53,991 nt of DNA from Collimonas antrihumi (GTDB lineage Bacteria; Pseudomonadota; Gammaproteobacteria; Burkholderiales; Burkholderiaceae_D): NCBI RefSeq assembly GCF_018304965.1, contig NZ_JAGQED010000029.1:1-53991 (forward strand), in the 5' to 3' direction. A model generated the notes under the pieces. That model searched no databases and was not told the origin of the DNA. It saw only the letters and a list, made by a program, of their open reading frames with translations. The position numbers were made by a program, and so were the translations under genes. Below, piece by piece: positions 36,970 to 45,838 of the stretch. Positions within the stretch are counted from its first letter, which is position 1, and each line of letters begins with the position of its first letter.

Positions 36970-38361
36970 TCAGGCGCGGCGGCCCGATAATTCCGCGCCG
37001 GCATCCGGCTGCAGTTTCAACGCAAACGGCAGCGAAGCCAAAGCGATCAGGGCGATCAGCAAGAACGCCGGCCAGAAATCGGCGCTGACCAATGTCGCGT
37101 GGCCCTGTACCTGATTCGATACCTGCAGCGCAAAGCCGCCAACGGTAACGCCAAGGCCAATCGACAGTTGCTGGGCGACGCTGGTGAGGCTGGTGGCCTG
37201 GCTCATCTGGCGCTGGTCGATCTCGGCGTAGGCAATTGCATTCAGGCTGGTAAATTGCATCGAACGCACGCAACCGCCCAACAGCAGCATGAGGATGATG
37301 AAGATATGCGGCGAATCTGCTTCCAGCACGCCGAATGCTGCCATAGACAGTGCGCCAAGCAGCGTGTTATAGACCAGCACGCTCCTGAAACCGAATTTTT
37401 TCAGCACAGTCGTCGTCATGGTTTTGACAAAAAGGGCGCCCGCTGCCGAAGCACAAGTCAGCAGGCCGGACTGGAACGGCGTCAGCCCGAAGCCTAGCTG
37501 GAATAGCAGCGGCAGCAAGAACGGCAACGCGCCCACGCCGATGCGAAACAAAGAGCCGCCGAAGACATTCATACGCAGCGTAGGGATTTGCAGCAGCCGC
37601 AAATTGATCAGCGGATGCGGGGTACGGAACGCATGCCACACGTATGCCAGCAAACTGACCGTGCCGACCGCTACGCATATCAGCGAGACATCGCCGGCGA
37701 CCAGGTGGCGGCCGGCGCTGGCCAGGCCGAACATCAATGTCGAACAGCCGATGGCCGACAGCAGGAAGCCGATCCAGTCGAGCGGCACGGTGTCGTCGCT
37801 GCGCAGGTTTTTGATATAGCGGGTAGCCAGGTAAATGCCGAGAATGCTGATCGGGATATTGATGAAGAAGATCCAGCGCCAGTGAAAATAGGTGGTGATG
37901 AAGCCGCCCAGCGGTGGCCCGATCACGGGACCCAGCAAAGCCGGGATAGTCAGGTAGCTGAGCGCACGCACCAGGTCCGCCTTGGAGGTGGTGCGCAAGA
38001 TCACCAGCCGTCCGACCGGCACCATCATGGCGCCGCCCACCCCTTGCAGGAAACGGGCAGCGACAAATTCGGCCAGCGTGTTCGACACGCCGCACAGAAT
38101 CGAACCGAGCATGAACACCCCGATCGCGCTACGGAAAACCGTGCGCGCGCCAAAGCGGTCGGCCATCCAGCCGCTGATGGGGATGAATACCGCCAGGCTG
38201 ACCAGATAGGAAGTCATCGCCAGCTTGAGCGCAATCGGATTTTCTCCCATGTCATGCGCCATCATCGGCAACGAGGTGGCGATCACGGTGGAGTCCATGT
38301 TTTCCATGAACAAGGCGCAAGCCACGATCAGTGGCGTGAGGAAGACGCGGGATATGGCCAT
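36970..38361 (-). CDS. MFS transporter, DHA2 (multidrug H+ antiporter) family
   Basis: The 463-residue protein is predicted to have 12-14 membrane helices. DHA2-type motifs are seen: FMENMDSTVIATSLPMMAHD in helix 1, motif A as GWMADRFGARTVFRSA, and motif C as PALLGPVIGPPLGGFITTYF. The family exports drugs and other small hydrophobic compounds by proton exchange; the substrate is unknown. It converges with tamB and is divergent from pabB. No membrane-fusion partner or regulator gene is adjacent. Confidence 0.9.
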   Translation of the reverse strand: MAISRVFLTPLIVACALFMENMDSTVIATSLPMMAHDMGENPIALKLAMTSYLVSLAVFIPISGWMADRFGARTVFRSAIGVFMLGSILCGVSNTLAEFVAARFLQGVGGAMMVPVGRLVILRTTSKADLVRALSYLTIPALLGPVIGPPLGGFITTYFHWRWIFFINIPISILGIYLATRYIKNLRSDDTVPLDWIGFLLSAIGCSTLMFGLASAGRHLVAGDVSLICVAVGTVSLLAYVWHAFRTPHPLINLRLLQIPTLRMNVFGGSLFRIGVGALPFLLPLLFQLGFGLTPFQSGLLTCASAAGALFVKTMTTTVLKKFGFRSVLVYNTLLGALSMAAFGVLEADSPHIFIILMLLLGGCVRSMQFTSLNAIAYAEIDQRQMSQATSLTSVAQQLSIGLGVTVGGFALQVSNQVQGHATLVSADFWPAFLLIALIALASLPFALKLQPDAGAELSGRRA

Positions 38362-38508
38362 GAGGGGTGGTGTTGGTGAGCCGGGCGGACAGAAAAGCCT
38401 GCCAATCCTGCTTAAAAGAGCATAATTATAGCGGTTTAGACTATCCCTTACCGATCAGGTAGCATGCAGGCTGTTCTTCTGGCTATCCGTCGTTTTTTTA
38501 CAAGAATC

Positions 38509-40428
38509 ATGATCAACACGTCTCCTTCATCGACCGAGTGTTTCGCATTGCTGGACGACAGCAGTGCGACTGCGGCACAGTCGCAATCATCTCAGCAGCC
38601 GCGCCTGTCGCGTCTATCGCGTTTATACTCCGGCCACGTCCGCAGTTTGCAATGTTTTGAGGCAGATCAGCTGCCGCAGCTGATCGAAGAAATGCAGCAA
38701 GCCTTGCGGGAAGGTTTGCACGCAGTGAGCTTATTTACCTACGAGCTGGGGATCGGTCTGCAGCATGTCAGGCCTCGGCAGCAGCCAATACCTTTGCAGA
38801 AGCTGCCTTTGGCGCAAATCCTGTTGTTCTCCCGTTGCGAGCATTTGAACGATGCCGAGGTCGATGCGTGGCTGGCGCAGCGCCAGGCAGCGCAACCGGA
38901 GCAGGCTGAAGCCGGCGCCGGCATCGCGAATCTGCAGCCGAATGTCAGCGCTGAACAGTTTGCCGCAGCCATCGCCAAGATCCACGCCTACATCGAAGCC
39001 GGCGATACATATCAGGTGAACTACACCTATCGCCTGCGTTTCGACGTCTATGGCAGCCCTGTCACCCTGTATCGGCGGCTGAGGCTGCGTCAGCCGGTGC
39101 CTTACGGCAGCCTGATCCAGCTGGCGGACGGCACTGCGGCTGTGTCGCTGTCGCCGGAACTGTTCGTACGTCATGCCGCAGGCGGTTTGACCGCACGTCC
39201 AATGAAAGGAACCGCCGCCGCCAGCGGCGACGCCGAGCAGGATCGGCTGGCTGCCAAAGCGTTAGCCGCAGATCCCAAGAATCTGGCGGAAAACCTGATG
39301 ATTGTCGATTTGCTGCGGAATGACCTGGGACGCATCGCCGTCCCCGGTTCGGTACGTGTGCCGCAATTGTTCGAGGTGACGCAGTTCAATACCGTGCTGC
39401 AAATGACTTCCACCGTGCAGGCGCAGGTGCGCGACGATGTCAGCCTCAGCGCCGTGATCCAGGCGCTGTATCCGTGCGGCTCGATTACCGGCGCACCGAA
39501 ACATCGCACCATGCAGATTATCGATGAGCTGGAGCCCGAGCCGCGCGGCCTGTATACCGGTGCGATAGGCTGGTTCGATGTGGAGCAGGCAGGCCGTCAG
39601 TTTGGCGATTTCTGTTTATCGGTGCCGATCCGAACCTTGTGGCTACAACCGCCCGCGCCGGACGGCTTGTATGGCGCCAGCATTCGTCATGGTGAAATGG
39701 GCGTCGGCGCCGGCATCGTGCATGACAGCGTGGCAGCCGAGGAATATGCCGAATGTGCATTGAAAGCAAAATTCCTGACCGGCATGGGCGGCGATTTTTC
39801 CTTGTTCGAAACCATCTACGCCACTAGCACCGAAGGTTGCCGTCATCTGGATTTGCACTTGCAGCGCTTGCAAGCTTCTGCCGCCTACTTTGGCTTTCCC
39901 TATAACGACAAAATATTACGTGCAGCCTTGCAGGCGCATTGCGCAAGTTTACCCGCCACAGGCCCTCAGCGGCTGCGCCTGACCCTGTCTGCAGATGGCA
40001 ATTGCAGCCTGCAGAGCGCGCAGCTGGGGACACTTGAGACACCGGTCAGTGTATTGATCGCACCGGTGCCGACGCAATCCGACGACTTGTTCCTGCGGCA
40101 TAAAACCAGCGTGCGGCAACGCTACGATCAAGCCTGGCAACAAGCACAACAGCTGGGTGCGTTCGATATGCTGTTTTTCAATCAGGAAGGCGAGTTGACC
40201 GAGGGTGGCCGCAGCAGCGTTTTCCTCAAGCTGGACGGACGCTGGTATACGCCGCCGCTGAAATCGGGATTGCTGCCGGGAGTGATGCGTAGCGTAGTGT
40301 TGAACGATCCGGCATGGGACGCCAGCGAACGTAGCTTGAGCATGGACGATCTGCTAGCCGCAGAACAGATCATGGTGTGCAACGCCTTGCGCGGCGCCAT
40401 GCCGGCGAGGCTGTTGCAGCTAGCTTGA
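38509..40428 (+). CDS. pabB: Fused aminodeoxychorismate synthase component I / aminodeoxychorismate lyase (PabB-PabC)
   Basis: The protein is 639 residues from ATG 38509; an ATG 15 codons earlier is also open. The N-terminal two-thirds is chorismate-binding PabB, with TARPMKGTAAASGDAEQDRL, LAENLMIVDLLRNDLGRIAV and GSITGAPKHRTMQIIDELEP. Residues from about 440 form a PabC-like PLP-dependent lyase (SLFETIYATSTEGCRHLDLH, then FFNQEGELTEGGRSSVFLKL and SGLLPGVMRSVVL). One protein would thus carry chorismate to 4-aminobenzoate for folate. The glutaminase partner PabA is not encoded nearby. The fusion is known in several bacteria. Confidence 0.92.
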   Translation: MINTSPSSTECFALLDDSSATAAQSQSSQQPRLSRLSRLYSGHVRSLQCFEADQLPQLIEEMQQALREGLHAVSLFTYELGIGLQHVRPRQQPIPLQKLPLAQILLFSRCEHLNDAEVDAWLAQRQAAQPEQAEAGAGIANLQPNVSAEQFAAAIAKIHAYIEAGDTYQVNYTYRLRFDVYGSPVTLYRRLRLRQPVPYGSLIQLADGTAAVSLSPELFVRHAAGGLTARPMKGTAAASGDAEQDRLAAKALAADPKNLAENLMIVDLLRNDLGRIAVPGSVRVPQLFEVTQFNTVLQMTSTVQAQVRDDVSLSAVIQALYPCGSITGAPKHRTMQIIDELEPEPRGLYTGAIGWFDVEQAGRQFGDFCLSVPIRTLWLQPPAPDGLYGASIRHGEMGVGAGIVHDSVAAEEYAECALKAKFLTGMGGDFSLFETIYATSTEGCRHLDLHLQRLQASAAYFGFPYNDKILRAALQAHCASLPATGPQRLRLTLSADGNCSLQSAQLGTLETPVSVLIAPVPTQSDDLFLRHKTSVRQRYDQAWQQAQQLGAFDMLFFNQEGELTEGGRSSVFLKLDGRWYTPPLKSGLLPGVMRSVVLNDPAWDASERSLSMDDLLAAEQIMVCNALRGAMPARLLQLA

Positions 40429-40436
40429 AATGTTAG

Positions 40437-40868
40437 TTAAAAGGCGATAATCACAACTGATCCGGCTACAATCAGCGAGCCGCCAATGGCTACCGGCCAG
40501 GTCAGCTGTTCGCCGGCAAACAGCAAGCCCAGTACGATGGCGAAGGCGACGCTAAGTTTGTCGATCGGAGCCACCTTCGAGATCGGGCCGATTTGCAGCG
40601 CATGGTAGTAGCACAGCCAGGACAAGCCGGTGGCGATTGCCGACAAGACCAGGAACAGCCAGTTGGCGGGGCTGACCAGCGCCGGTTTCTGCCATTCGTC
40701 GCGCAAGGTGACGATGCCGGCGATTACAAACAGGATGACGACGGTACGGATGAAGGTGGCAAAGTTGGAATTCATGCCGGTGACGCCGAACTTGCCGAAG
40801 ATCGCCGTCAAGCCGGCGAAAAATGCAGAGCCAAGAGCAAATAGCTGCCAGCTGGAACCGAAATTCAT
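40437..40868 (-). CDS. Half-size EamA/DMT-type transporter
   Basis: The 143-residue protein has five membrane helices and one EamA domain, not the usual ten helices in two repeats. It starts with LFALGSAFFAGLTAIFGKFG and includes WLFLVLSAIATGLSWLCYYH and APIDKLSVAFAIVLGLLFAG, matching the conserved EamA repeat. Such half-size forms must work as dimers. GGGAG lies eight bases before the ATG. The substrate is unknown. It is convergent with pabB, with eight bases between stops. Confidence 0.85.
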   Translation of the reverse strand: MNFGSSWQLFALGSAFFAGLTAIFGKFGVTGMNSNFATFIRTVVILFVIAGIVTLRDEWQKPALVSPANWLFLVLSAIATGLSWLCYYHALQIGPISKVAPIDKLSVAFAIVLGLLFAGEQLTWPVAIGGSLIVAGSVVIIAF

Positions 40869-40887
40869 TTTTTTCTCCCGGTTAAAT

Positions 40888-40979
40888 GCAGGGTGTGCAC
40901 GCGTGCCCGCGCGGAATTCGAAATTTTCTCACATTGCGTATGTCAGCAACGCGTGGGCAAAAAGGCTTGCCCACCCTAC
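40888..40979. repeat. REP/BIME-like element D
   Basis: The left unit is GCAGGGTGTGCACGCGTGCC followed by CGCGCGG. The right unit, read on the minus strand, begins GTAGGGTGGGCAAGCCTTTT and ends TGCCCACGCG. Units are inverted with about 35 bases between. The right unit starts two bases after the nodT stop codon, so it would be in the nodT transcript end. Confidence 0.8.
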
Positions 40980-40981
40980 AG

Positions 40982-42481
40982 TTATTTAGCCGCCGGCTTG
41001 CTGTCTGCGGTGGCATTACGGTCATTCAGCATGGCGTTATCAGGCAGTTCAGCCTGATTCCAGCCGCCGCCGAGCGCCTTGATCAGCAGCACACTCGCGG
41101 CATAGCGTCGATTCTGGATATTCAGCGCCGACAAATCCGCGCTGAATGCGGTTGCCTGCGCCGTCACTACACTGGTGTAGTTGACGGTGCCGGCCTTGTA
41201 CTGATTCAAGATCAGCTCCAGCGCATGATGGGCAAACTGGGCTGTTTCGCCCTGGACCGTGGCTTCCTGCTCCAGGATGCGCAAGGCTGCCAGGTTATCT
41301 TCGACTTCCTGGAAGCTGGTCAATACCGCCTGCTTATACACTGCAACGCTGGCGTCGTAGGCGGCAATTGCCTGATCGCTTTGAGCGCGTCGCGCGCCGC
41401 CGTCAAACAGGGTCGCCGCCAGGGCCGGACCGAGCGACCAGATACGATTGGGGACAGTCAGCCAGTTGGCAAAGCTGCTGCTTTGAAAACCGCCCGAAGC
41501 CGACAAGGTCAGATTGGGGAAGTAAGCTGCTTTGGCGACGCCGATCTTCGCATTGGCCGCCGCTGCCAGTCTTTCCGCCGAACTGATATCGGGGCGCCGC
41601 TCCAGCAGCGACGACGGCACGCCGATCGGAATTTCAGGCAGCACTGCAATCAGCGGCGCCGGTGTAATCGAGAAGGTGGAAGCCGCTTGCCCGGTCAGCA
41701 GGGCGATTGCGTGTTCCAGCTGTGCGCGTAGTACGCCATTGTCGAGCGCTTGTGCCTGGGCGCTTCTGAGCTGGGTCTGGGCCTGAATCACGTCAGACCG
41801 GGCGACGACGCCGACGGCATACTGGTTTTGCGTCAGTTGCAGCGATTTTTGATAGGCCGCGACCGTGTCGTCGAGCAGGTTTTGCTGCTGGTCCAGCACC
41901 CGCAGGTGCAGGTAATTTTGCGCCAGGGTGGATTGGGCGCTGAGCCTGGCCACTTGCAAGTCGGCGGCGCTGGCCTGCGCCGATGCCTGGTTGGACTCCA
42001 CCGTACGGCTTATGCGGCCCCACAGGTCCGGTTCCCAGCTGGCGCTCAGGCCGAGCGAATCGCTGGTTGTTACCGAACCGCTGCTGCCGCTGCTGCTCGA
42101 TGAGCTACTGCCACTGCGCCCACCTGAGCGGGTGGACGAAACACTGGCCGATACTGTCGGGAAGTAAGACGATCTTGCCGATTCCACCAACGCCTTCGCT
42201 TGCCGGAATTGCGCCTCGGCTTGCGCCAGATTCTGGTTGGAGATATTGACTTGCTCGACCAGTGCGTTCAGTTGCGGGTCCTGATAGATTTCCCACCATT
42301 TTCCATGCAATTCCTGGTCTTGCGGGGTAGCGGTCTTCCAATCCCTCGTCTCCTTGAAGGCGGCCGGCGCATCGGTAGCCGGCCGCACGTAATCCGGGCC
42401 GACGGCGCAGGCACTTAACAACAGCGCCGTGACCGCCGCCGCCAACAAGGTTTTATGCATAGGTACTTGCGTATGTTTCAT
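40982..42481 (-). CDS. NodT/OprM-type outer-membrane efflux lipoprotein
   Basis: The ATG at 42481 gives 499 residues and a lipoprotein signal peptide: MHKTLLAAAVTALLLSAC with the lipobox Cys25. Starts at 42460, or at 42598 in the mdtC-coupled frame, are possible. The mature part has two outer-membrane-efflux repeats, the first with WWEIYQDPQLNALVEQVNIS and a Ser/Gly-rich loop (about residues 125-150). GVPSSLLERRPDISSAERLA is the conserved NodT motif. It forms the trimeric outer-membrane channel of the MdtABC pump. It is the last gene of the operon. Confidence 0.92.
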   Translation of the reverse strand: MKHTQVPMHKTLLAAAVTALLLSACAVGPDYVRPATDAPAAFKETRDWKTATPQDQELHGKWWEIYQDPQLNALVEQVNISNQNLAQAEAQFRQAKALVESARSSYFPTVSASVSSTRSGGRSGSSSSSSSGSSGSVTTSDSLGLSASWEPDLWGRISRTVESNQASAQASAADLQVARLSAQSTLAQNYLHLRVLDQQQNLLDDTVAAYQKSLQLTQNQYAVGVVARSDVIQAQTQLRSAQAQALDNGVLRAQLEHAIALLTGQAASTFSITPAPLIAVLPEIPIGVPSSLLERRPDISSAERLAAAANAKIGVAKAAYFPNLTLSASGGFQSSSFANWLTVPNRIWSLGPALAATLFDGGARRAQSDQAIAAYDASVAVYKQAVLTSFQEVEDNLAALRILEQEATVQGETAQFAHHALELILNQYKAGTVNYTSVVTAQATAFSADLSALNIQNRRYAASVLLIKALGGGWNQAELPDNAMLNDRNATADSKPAAK

Positions 42482-42482
42482 A

Positions 42483-42527
42483 TTGAATCCGTTGAATCCG
42501 TTGAATCCGTTGAATCGGTTGAATCCG
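42483..42527. repeat. Tandem repeat: 9-bp unit TTGAATCCG, five copies
   Basis: Five contiguous units (one with a single change, TTGAATCGG) lie immediately upstream of the chosen nodT start. On the minus strand, in the nodT frame, they would read Gly-Phe-Asn or Arg-Phe-Asn repeats. The reading frame is open across them up to a start three bases from the mdtC stop. Confidence 0.92.
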
Positions 42528-42601
42528 CTGTGTCCGTCGAGCAATTTTTTCCGCCGACAATGATTTTTGTGTCTGTACAAAGCTGAGGCTACATCCATCC
42601 A

Positions 42602-45600
42602 TCATGCTTCGTTTGGCTCAGGTAATGGCCGGCCGCCGCGCCGTTGCCATTTGTCTGTGCTCCACAGGCGGAAGCGGTCCATGTACAGATAGACTACCGG
42701 TGTCGTGTACAGCGTCAGCAACTGGCTCATGATCAAGCCGCCGACAATCGCAATACCCAGCGGCCGGCGTAGCTCTGCGCCGTCGCCATGGCCCAATGCC
42801 AGTGGCACCGCACCGAGCATCGCCGCCATGGTGGTCATCATGATCGGGCGGAAGCGTAGCCGGCAGGCTTCAAAAATCGAATCGCGTGGCGACAGGCCCT
42901 GGGTGCGTTCTGCGTCCAAGGCGAAATCGATCATCATGATGGCGTTCTTCTTGACGATACCGATCAGCAAGATCACCCCGATCAAGGCAATCAGGCTGAA
43001 ATCGGTACCCGTCGCCAGCAATGCCAGCAGGGCGCCAACGCCGGCCGAAGGCAGGGTTGAAAGAATGGTGATCGGATGGACATAGCTTTCATACAAAATG
43101 CCCAGCACGATGTACACCGCCAACAGCGCCGTAAGAATCAGCATCGGCTGGCTGTTCAAGGATGACTGGAACACATTGGCGCTGCCTTGGAAACTGCCGT
43201 GTACCTCGGTTGGCACGCCGATCCGGGCCAGCGCGTCATTGATCGCAGCCGTTGCCTCGGACAAAGACACGCCGGCCGGAAGATTGAAAGAAATGGTGGA
43301 GGCGATGAACTGGCTTTGGTGATTGACCCCGAGCGAGGTATTGGTCGGCTGGAAGCTGGAAAATGCCGCCAGCGGCATCTGTTGCTCTGCCGTAGTTGAA
43401 AGAGTCAGCGCCAGCGACGAATTGGAGGCCAGCTTGCCGCCTGCGGTCAACGCCGGCGGCGTGCCGAGGGCCGAAGTCGTGGGCGACAGGTTGGCCGTGC
43501 TGGCTGGAATGCTGACGTAAGTGTCGCGCAGGATCTGCGGGCTCTGCCAATATTGCGGCGCCGCTTCCATCACCACATGGTATTGATTCATGCCGCGGTA
43601 GATGGTCGATACCTGGCGCTGGCCAAACAAGTCGTTCAAGGTGGCGTCGATCAGTTGCGGCGTGACGCCGCTGCGTATCGCCGTTTCGCGGTCGATGGTC
43701 AACGTGGTTTGCAAGCCCTTGTCCTGCTGGTCGGTATTGACGTCGGCCAGTTCCGGCAGGGCGCTGAATGCTTCGCGGATCTTCGGTTCCCAGGTGCGCA
43801 GCAGGGCCAGGTCGTCGGATTGCAAGGTGTACTGGTATTGGGCGTCGCTGGAGCGGCCGCCGACCCGGATATCCTGTACCGATTGCATGAACAGGTTGGC
43901 GCCGGGCACATGGCTGAGCTTGCCGCGCAGGCGCGCGATCACCTGGTCGGCGGTGAGCTTGCGTTCCGATAGCGGCTTGAGGGTGATGAACATGTTGCCG
44001 CGATTGCTCTGGCCGCCGCCGGTGAAGGCGATCACGCTCTGCACATCGGGATCCTTGCGGACAATCTCCACAAACTCATTCAGCTTGACCTTCATCGACT
44101 GGAATGAAATCGCCTGGTCGCCCTGGATGCCGCCGATTACCAGGCCGGTATCCTGCTGCGGGAAAAAGCCCTTGGGAATGACGGTGTACAGATAGACGTT
44201 CAGCGCGATGGTGCCGAGCAGGATCAGTATCATCAATGGCGAAAAACGCAGGGCCCAGGCCAGCGAACGTTCGTAGCCGTGCAGCATGGCATTGAAGGCG
44301 CGTTCGGTGGCGTTGAAGAAACGTCCTTGCTTGCGGTGCGGTTCGTGCTTGAGCAGGCGTGCGCACATCATCGGCGTGGTGGTCAGCGATACCAGCAGCG
44401 ATACCAGGATAGCTACCGACAAGGTGACGGCAAATTCGCGGAACAGGCGGCCGACGATACCACCCATCAATAGTATCGGGATGAACACGGCGATCAGGGA
44501 GATACTCATCGACATCACGGTAAAGCCGACTTCTTTCGCCCCTTGCAATGCCGCGGCAAACGGTTTCATGCGCTTTTCAATGTGTCGTGAAACGTTTTCC
44601 AGGACCACAATCGCATCATCCACCACGAAGCCGGTGGCGATCGTCAGCGCCATCAGGGATAGATTGTCGAGGCTGTAGCCAAGCAAATACATGACGCCGA
44701 AAGTGCCTATCAGCGAGACCGGCACGGCGACTGCCGGGATCAGCGTGGCGCGGCCGTTGCGCAGGAACAAGAACACCACCATGATCACCAGCGCGATCGA
44801 CATCAGCAGGGTGCGTTCGGTTTCACGCAAAGAGGCGCGGATCGTCGGCGTACGGTCGAGCGCGACATCGAGATTGATGGCGGCCGGGATCGAGGCCCGC
44901 AACTGCGGTAGCAGCGCCCGTACTTCATCCACCGTTTCAATGATGTTGGCGCCAGGCTGGCGGTTCAGGATCACCAGCACCGAGGGTTTGCCGTTGGCTG
45001 AGCCGGCGTTGCGCAGGTTGGCGACCGAATCGACTACCGTGGCGACATCGCTGACGCGCACCGCCGCACCGTTACGATAGGCGACGATCAGCGGCATGTA
45101 CTCGGCGGCGGTCTTGGCCTGGTCGTTGGCGTAGATCTGCCAATTTTTATCGCCGTCTTCCAGTATGCCTTTGGGGCGGTTGGCATTGGTGGCGGCAATC
45201 GCAGTGCGTACATCGGCCGTGCCGATGCCGTATTTGTTGAGTGCGGCCGGATTCAATTCAACCCGTACCGCCGGCTGCGAACTGCCGCCGACGCTGACCT
45301 GGCCGACGCCTTTTACCTGCGACAATTTTTGCGCCAGGATGGTGTCGGCGGCATCGTACATCTGGCCTTGCGTCATGCTGTCCGAGGTCAGCGCCAGGAT
45401 CATGATCGGCGCATCGGCTGGATTTACCTTGCGATAACTCGGATTGCTGGGCAGGCCGGTCGGCAGCAGGTTGCGTGCTGCGTTGAGCGCAGCCTGGACA
45501 TCGCGGGCGGCGCCGTCAATGTCGCGGCTGAGATCGAATTGCATGGTGATGCGAGTCGAGCTGAGCGAACTCGACGAGGTCATTTCGGTGACCCCGGCGA

Positions 45601-45820
45601 TCGATCCTAGCGCGCGTTCGAGCGGCGTCGCTACAGTGGCGGCCATGGTTTCCGGACTGGCGCCCGGCAAAGAAGCCGAGATCGAGATGGTCGGGAAATC
45701 CACTTGCGGCAACGGTGACACCGGCAGCAGCCGGAATGCCACCATGCCGGCCAGGGCAATGCCGATGGTCAGTAGTGTGGTGGCAATCGGCCGTTCAATA
45801 AAGGGACGCGAGATATTCAT
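42602..45820 (-). CDS. mdtC: RND multidrug efflux pump subunit MdtC
   Basis: The 1072-residue HAE1-type RND transporter starts [20 protein letters not shown] and has 12 membrane helices with two large periplasmic loops. The helix-4 proton-relay Asp pair is in [20 protein letters not shown]. The sequence is closer to E. coli MdtC than to MdtB ([20 protein letters not shown]). MdtC forms heterotrimers with MdtB. It lies 18 bases after mdtB with AGGTCA before the ATG and leads directly to the outer-membrane factor gene. Known substrates of the E. coli pump include novobiocin and bile salts; the substrates here are inferred. Confidence 0.95.
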   Translation of the reverse strand: MNISRPFIERPIATTLLTIGIALAGMVAFRLLPVSPLPQVDFPTISISASLPGASPETMAATVATPLERALGSIAGVTEMTSSSSLSSTRITMQFDLSRDIDGAARDVQAALNAARNLLPTGLPSNPSYRKVNPADAPIMILALTSDSMTQGQMYDAADTILAQKLSQVKGVGQVSVGGSSQPAVRVELNPAALNKYGIGTADVRTAIAATNANRPKGILEDGDKNWQIYANDQAKTAAEYMPLIVAYRNGAAVRVSDVATVVDSVANLRNAGSANGKPSVLVILNRQPGANIIETVDEVRALLPQLRASIPAAINLDVALDRTPTIRASLRETERTLLMSIALVIMVVFLFLRNGRATLIPAVAVPVSLIGTFGVMYLLGYSLDNLSLMALTIATGFVVDDAIVVLENVSRHIEKRMKPFAAALQGAKEVGFTVMSMSISLIAVFIPILLMGGIVGRLFREFAVTLSVAILVSLLVSLTTTPMMCARLLKHEPHRKQGRFFNATERAFNAMLHGYERSLAWALRFSPLMILILLGTIALNVYLYTVIPKGFFPQQDTGLVIGGIQGDQAISFQSMKVKLNEFVEIVRKDPDVQSVIAFTGGGQSNRGNMFITLKPLSERKLTADQVIARLRGKLSHVPGANLFMQSVQDIRVGGRSSDAQYQYTLQSDDLALLRTWEPKIREAFSALPELADVNTDQQDKGLQTTLTIDRETAIRSGVTPQLIDATLNDLFGQRQVSTIYRGMNQYHVVMEAAPQYWQSPQILRDTYVSIPASTANLSPTTSALGTPPALTAGGKLASNSSLALTLSTTAEQQMPLAAFSSFQPTNTSLGVNHQSQFIASTISFNLPAGVSLSEATAAINDALARIGVPTEVHGSFQGSANVFQSSLNSQPMLILTALLAVYIVLGILYESYVHPITILSTLPSAGVGALLALLATGTDFSLIALIGVILLIGIVKKNAIMMIDFALDAERTQGLSPRDSIFEACRLRFRPIMMTTMAAMLGAVPLALGHGDGAELRRPLGIAIVGGLIMSQLLTLYTTPVVYLYMDRFRLWSTDKWQRRGGRPLPEPNEA

Positions 45821-45838
45821 GCTGTGACCTGTTTTACC

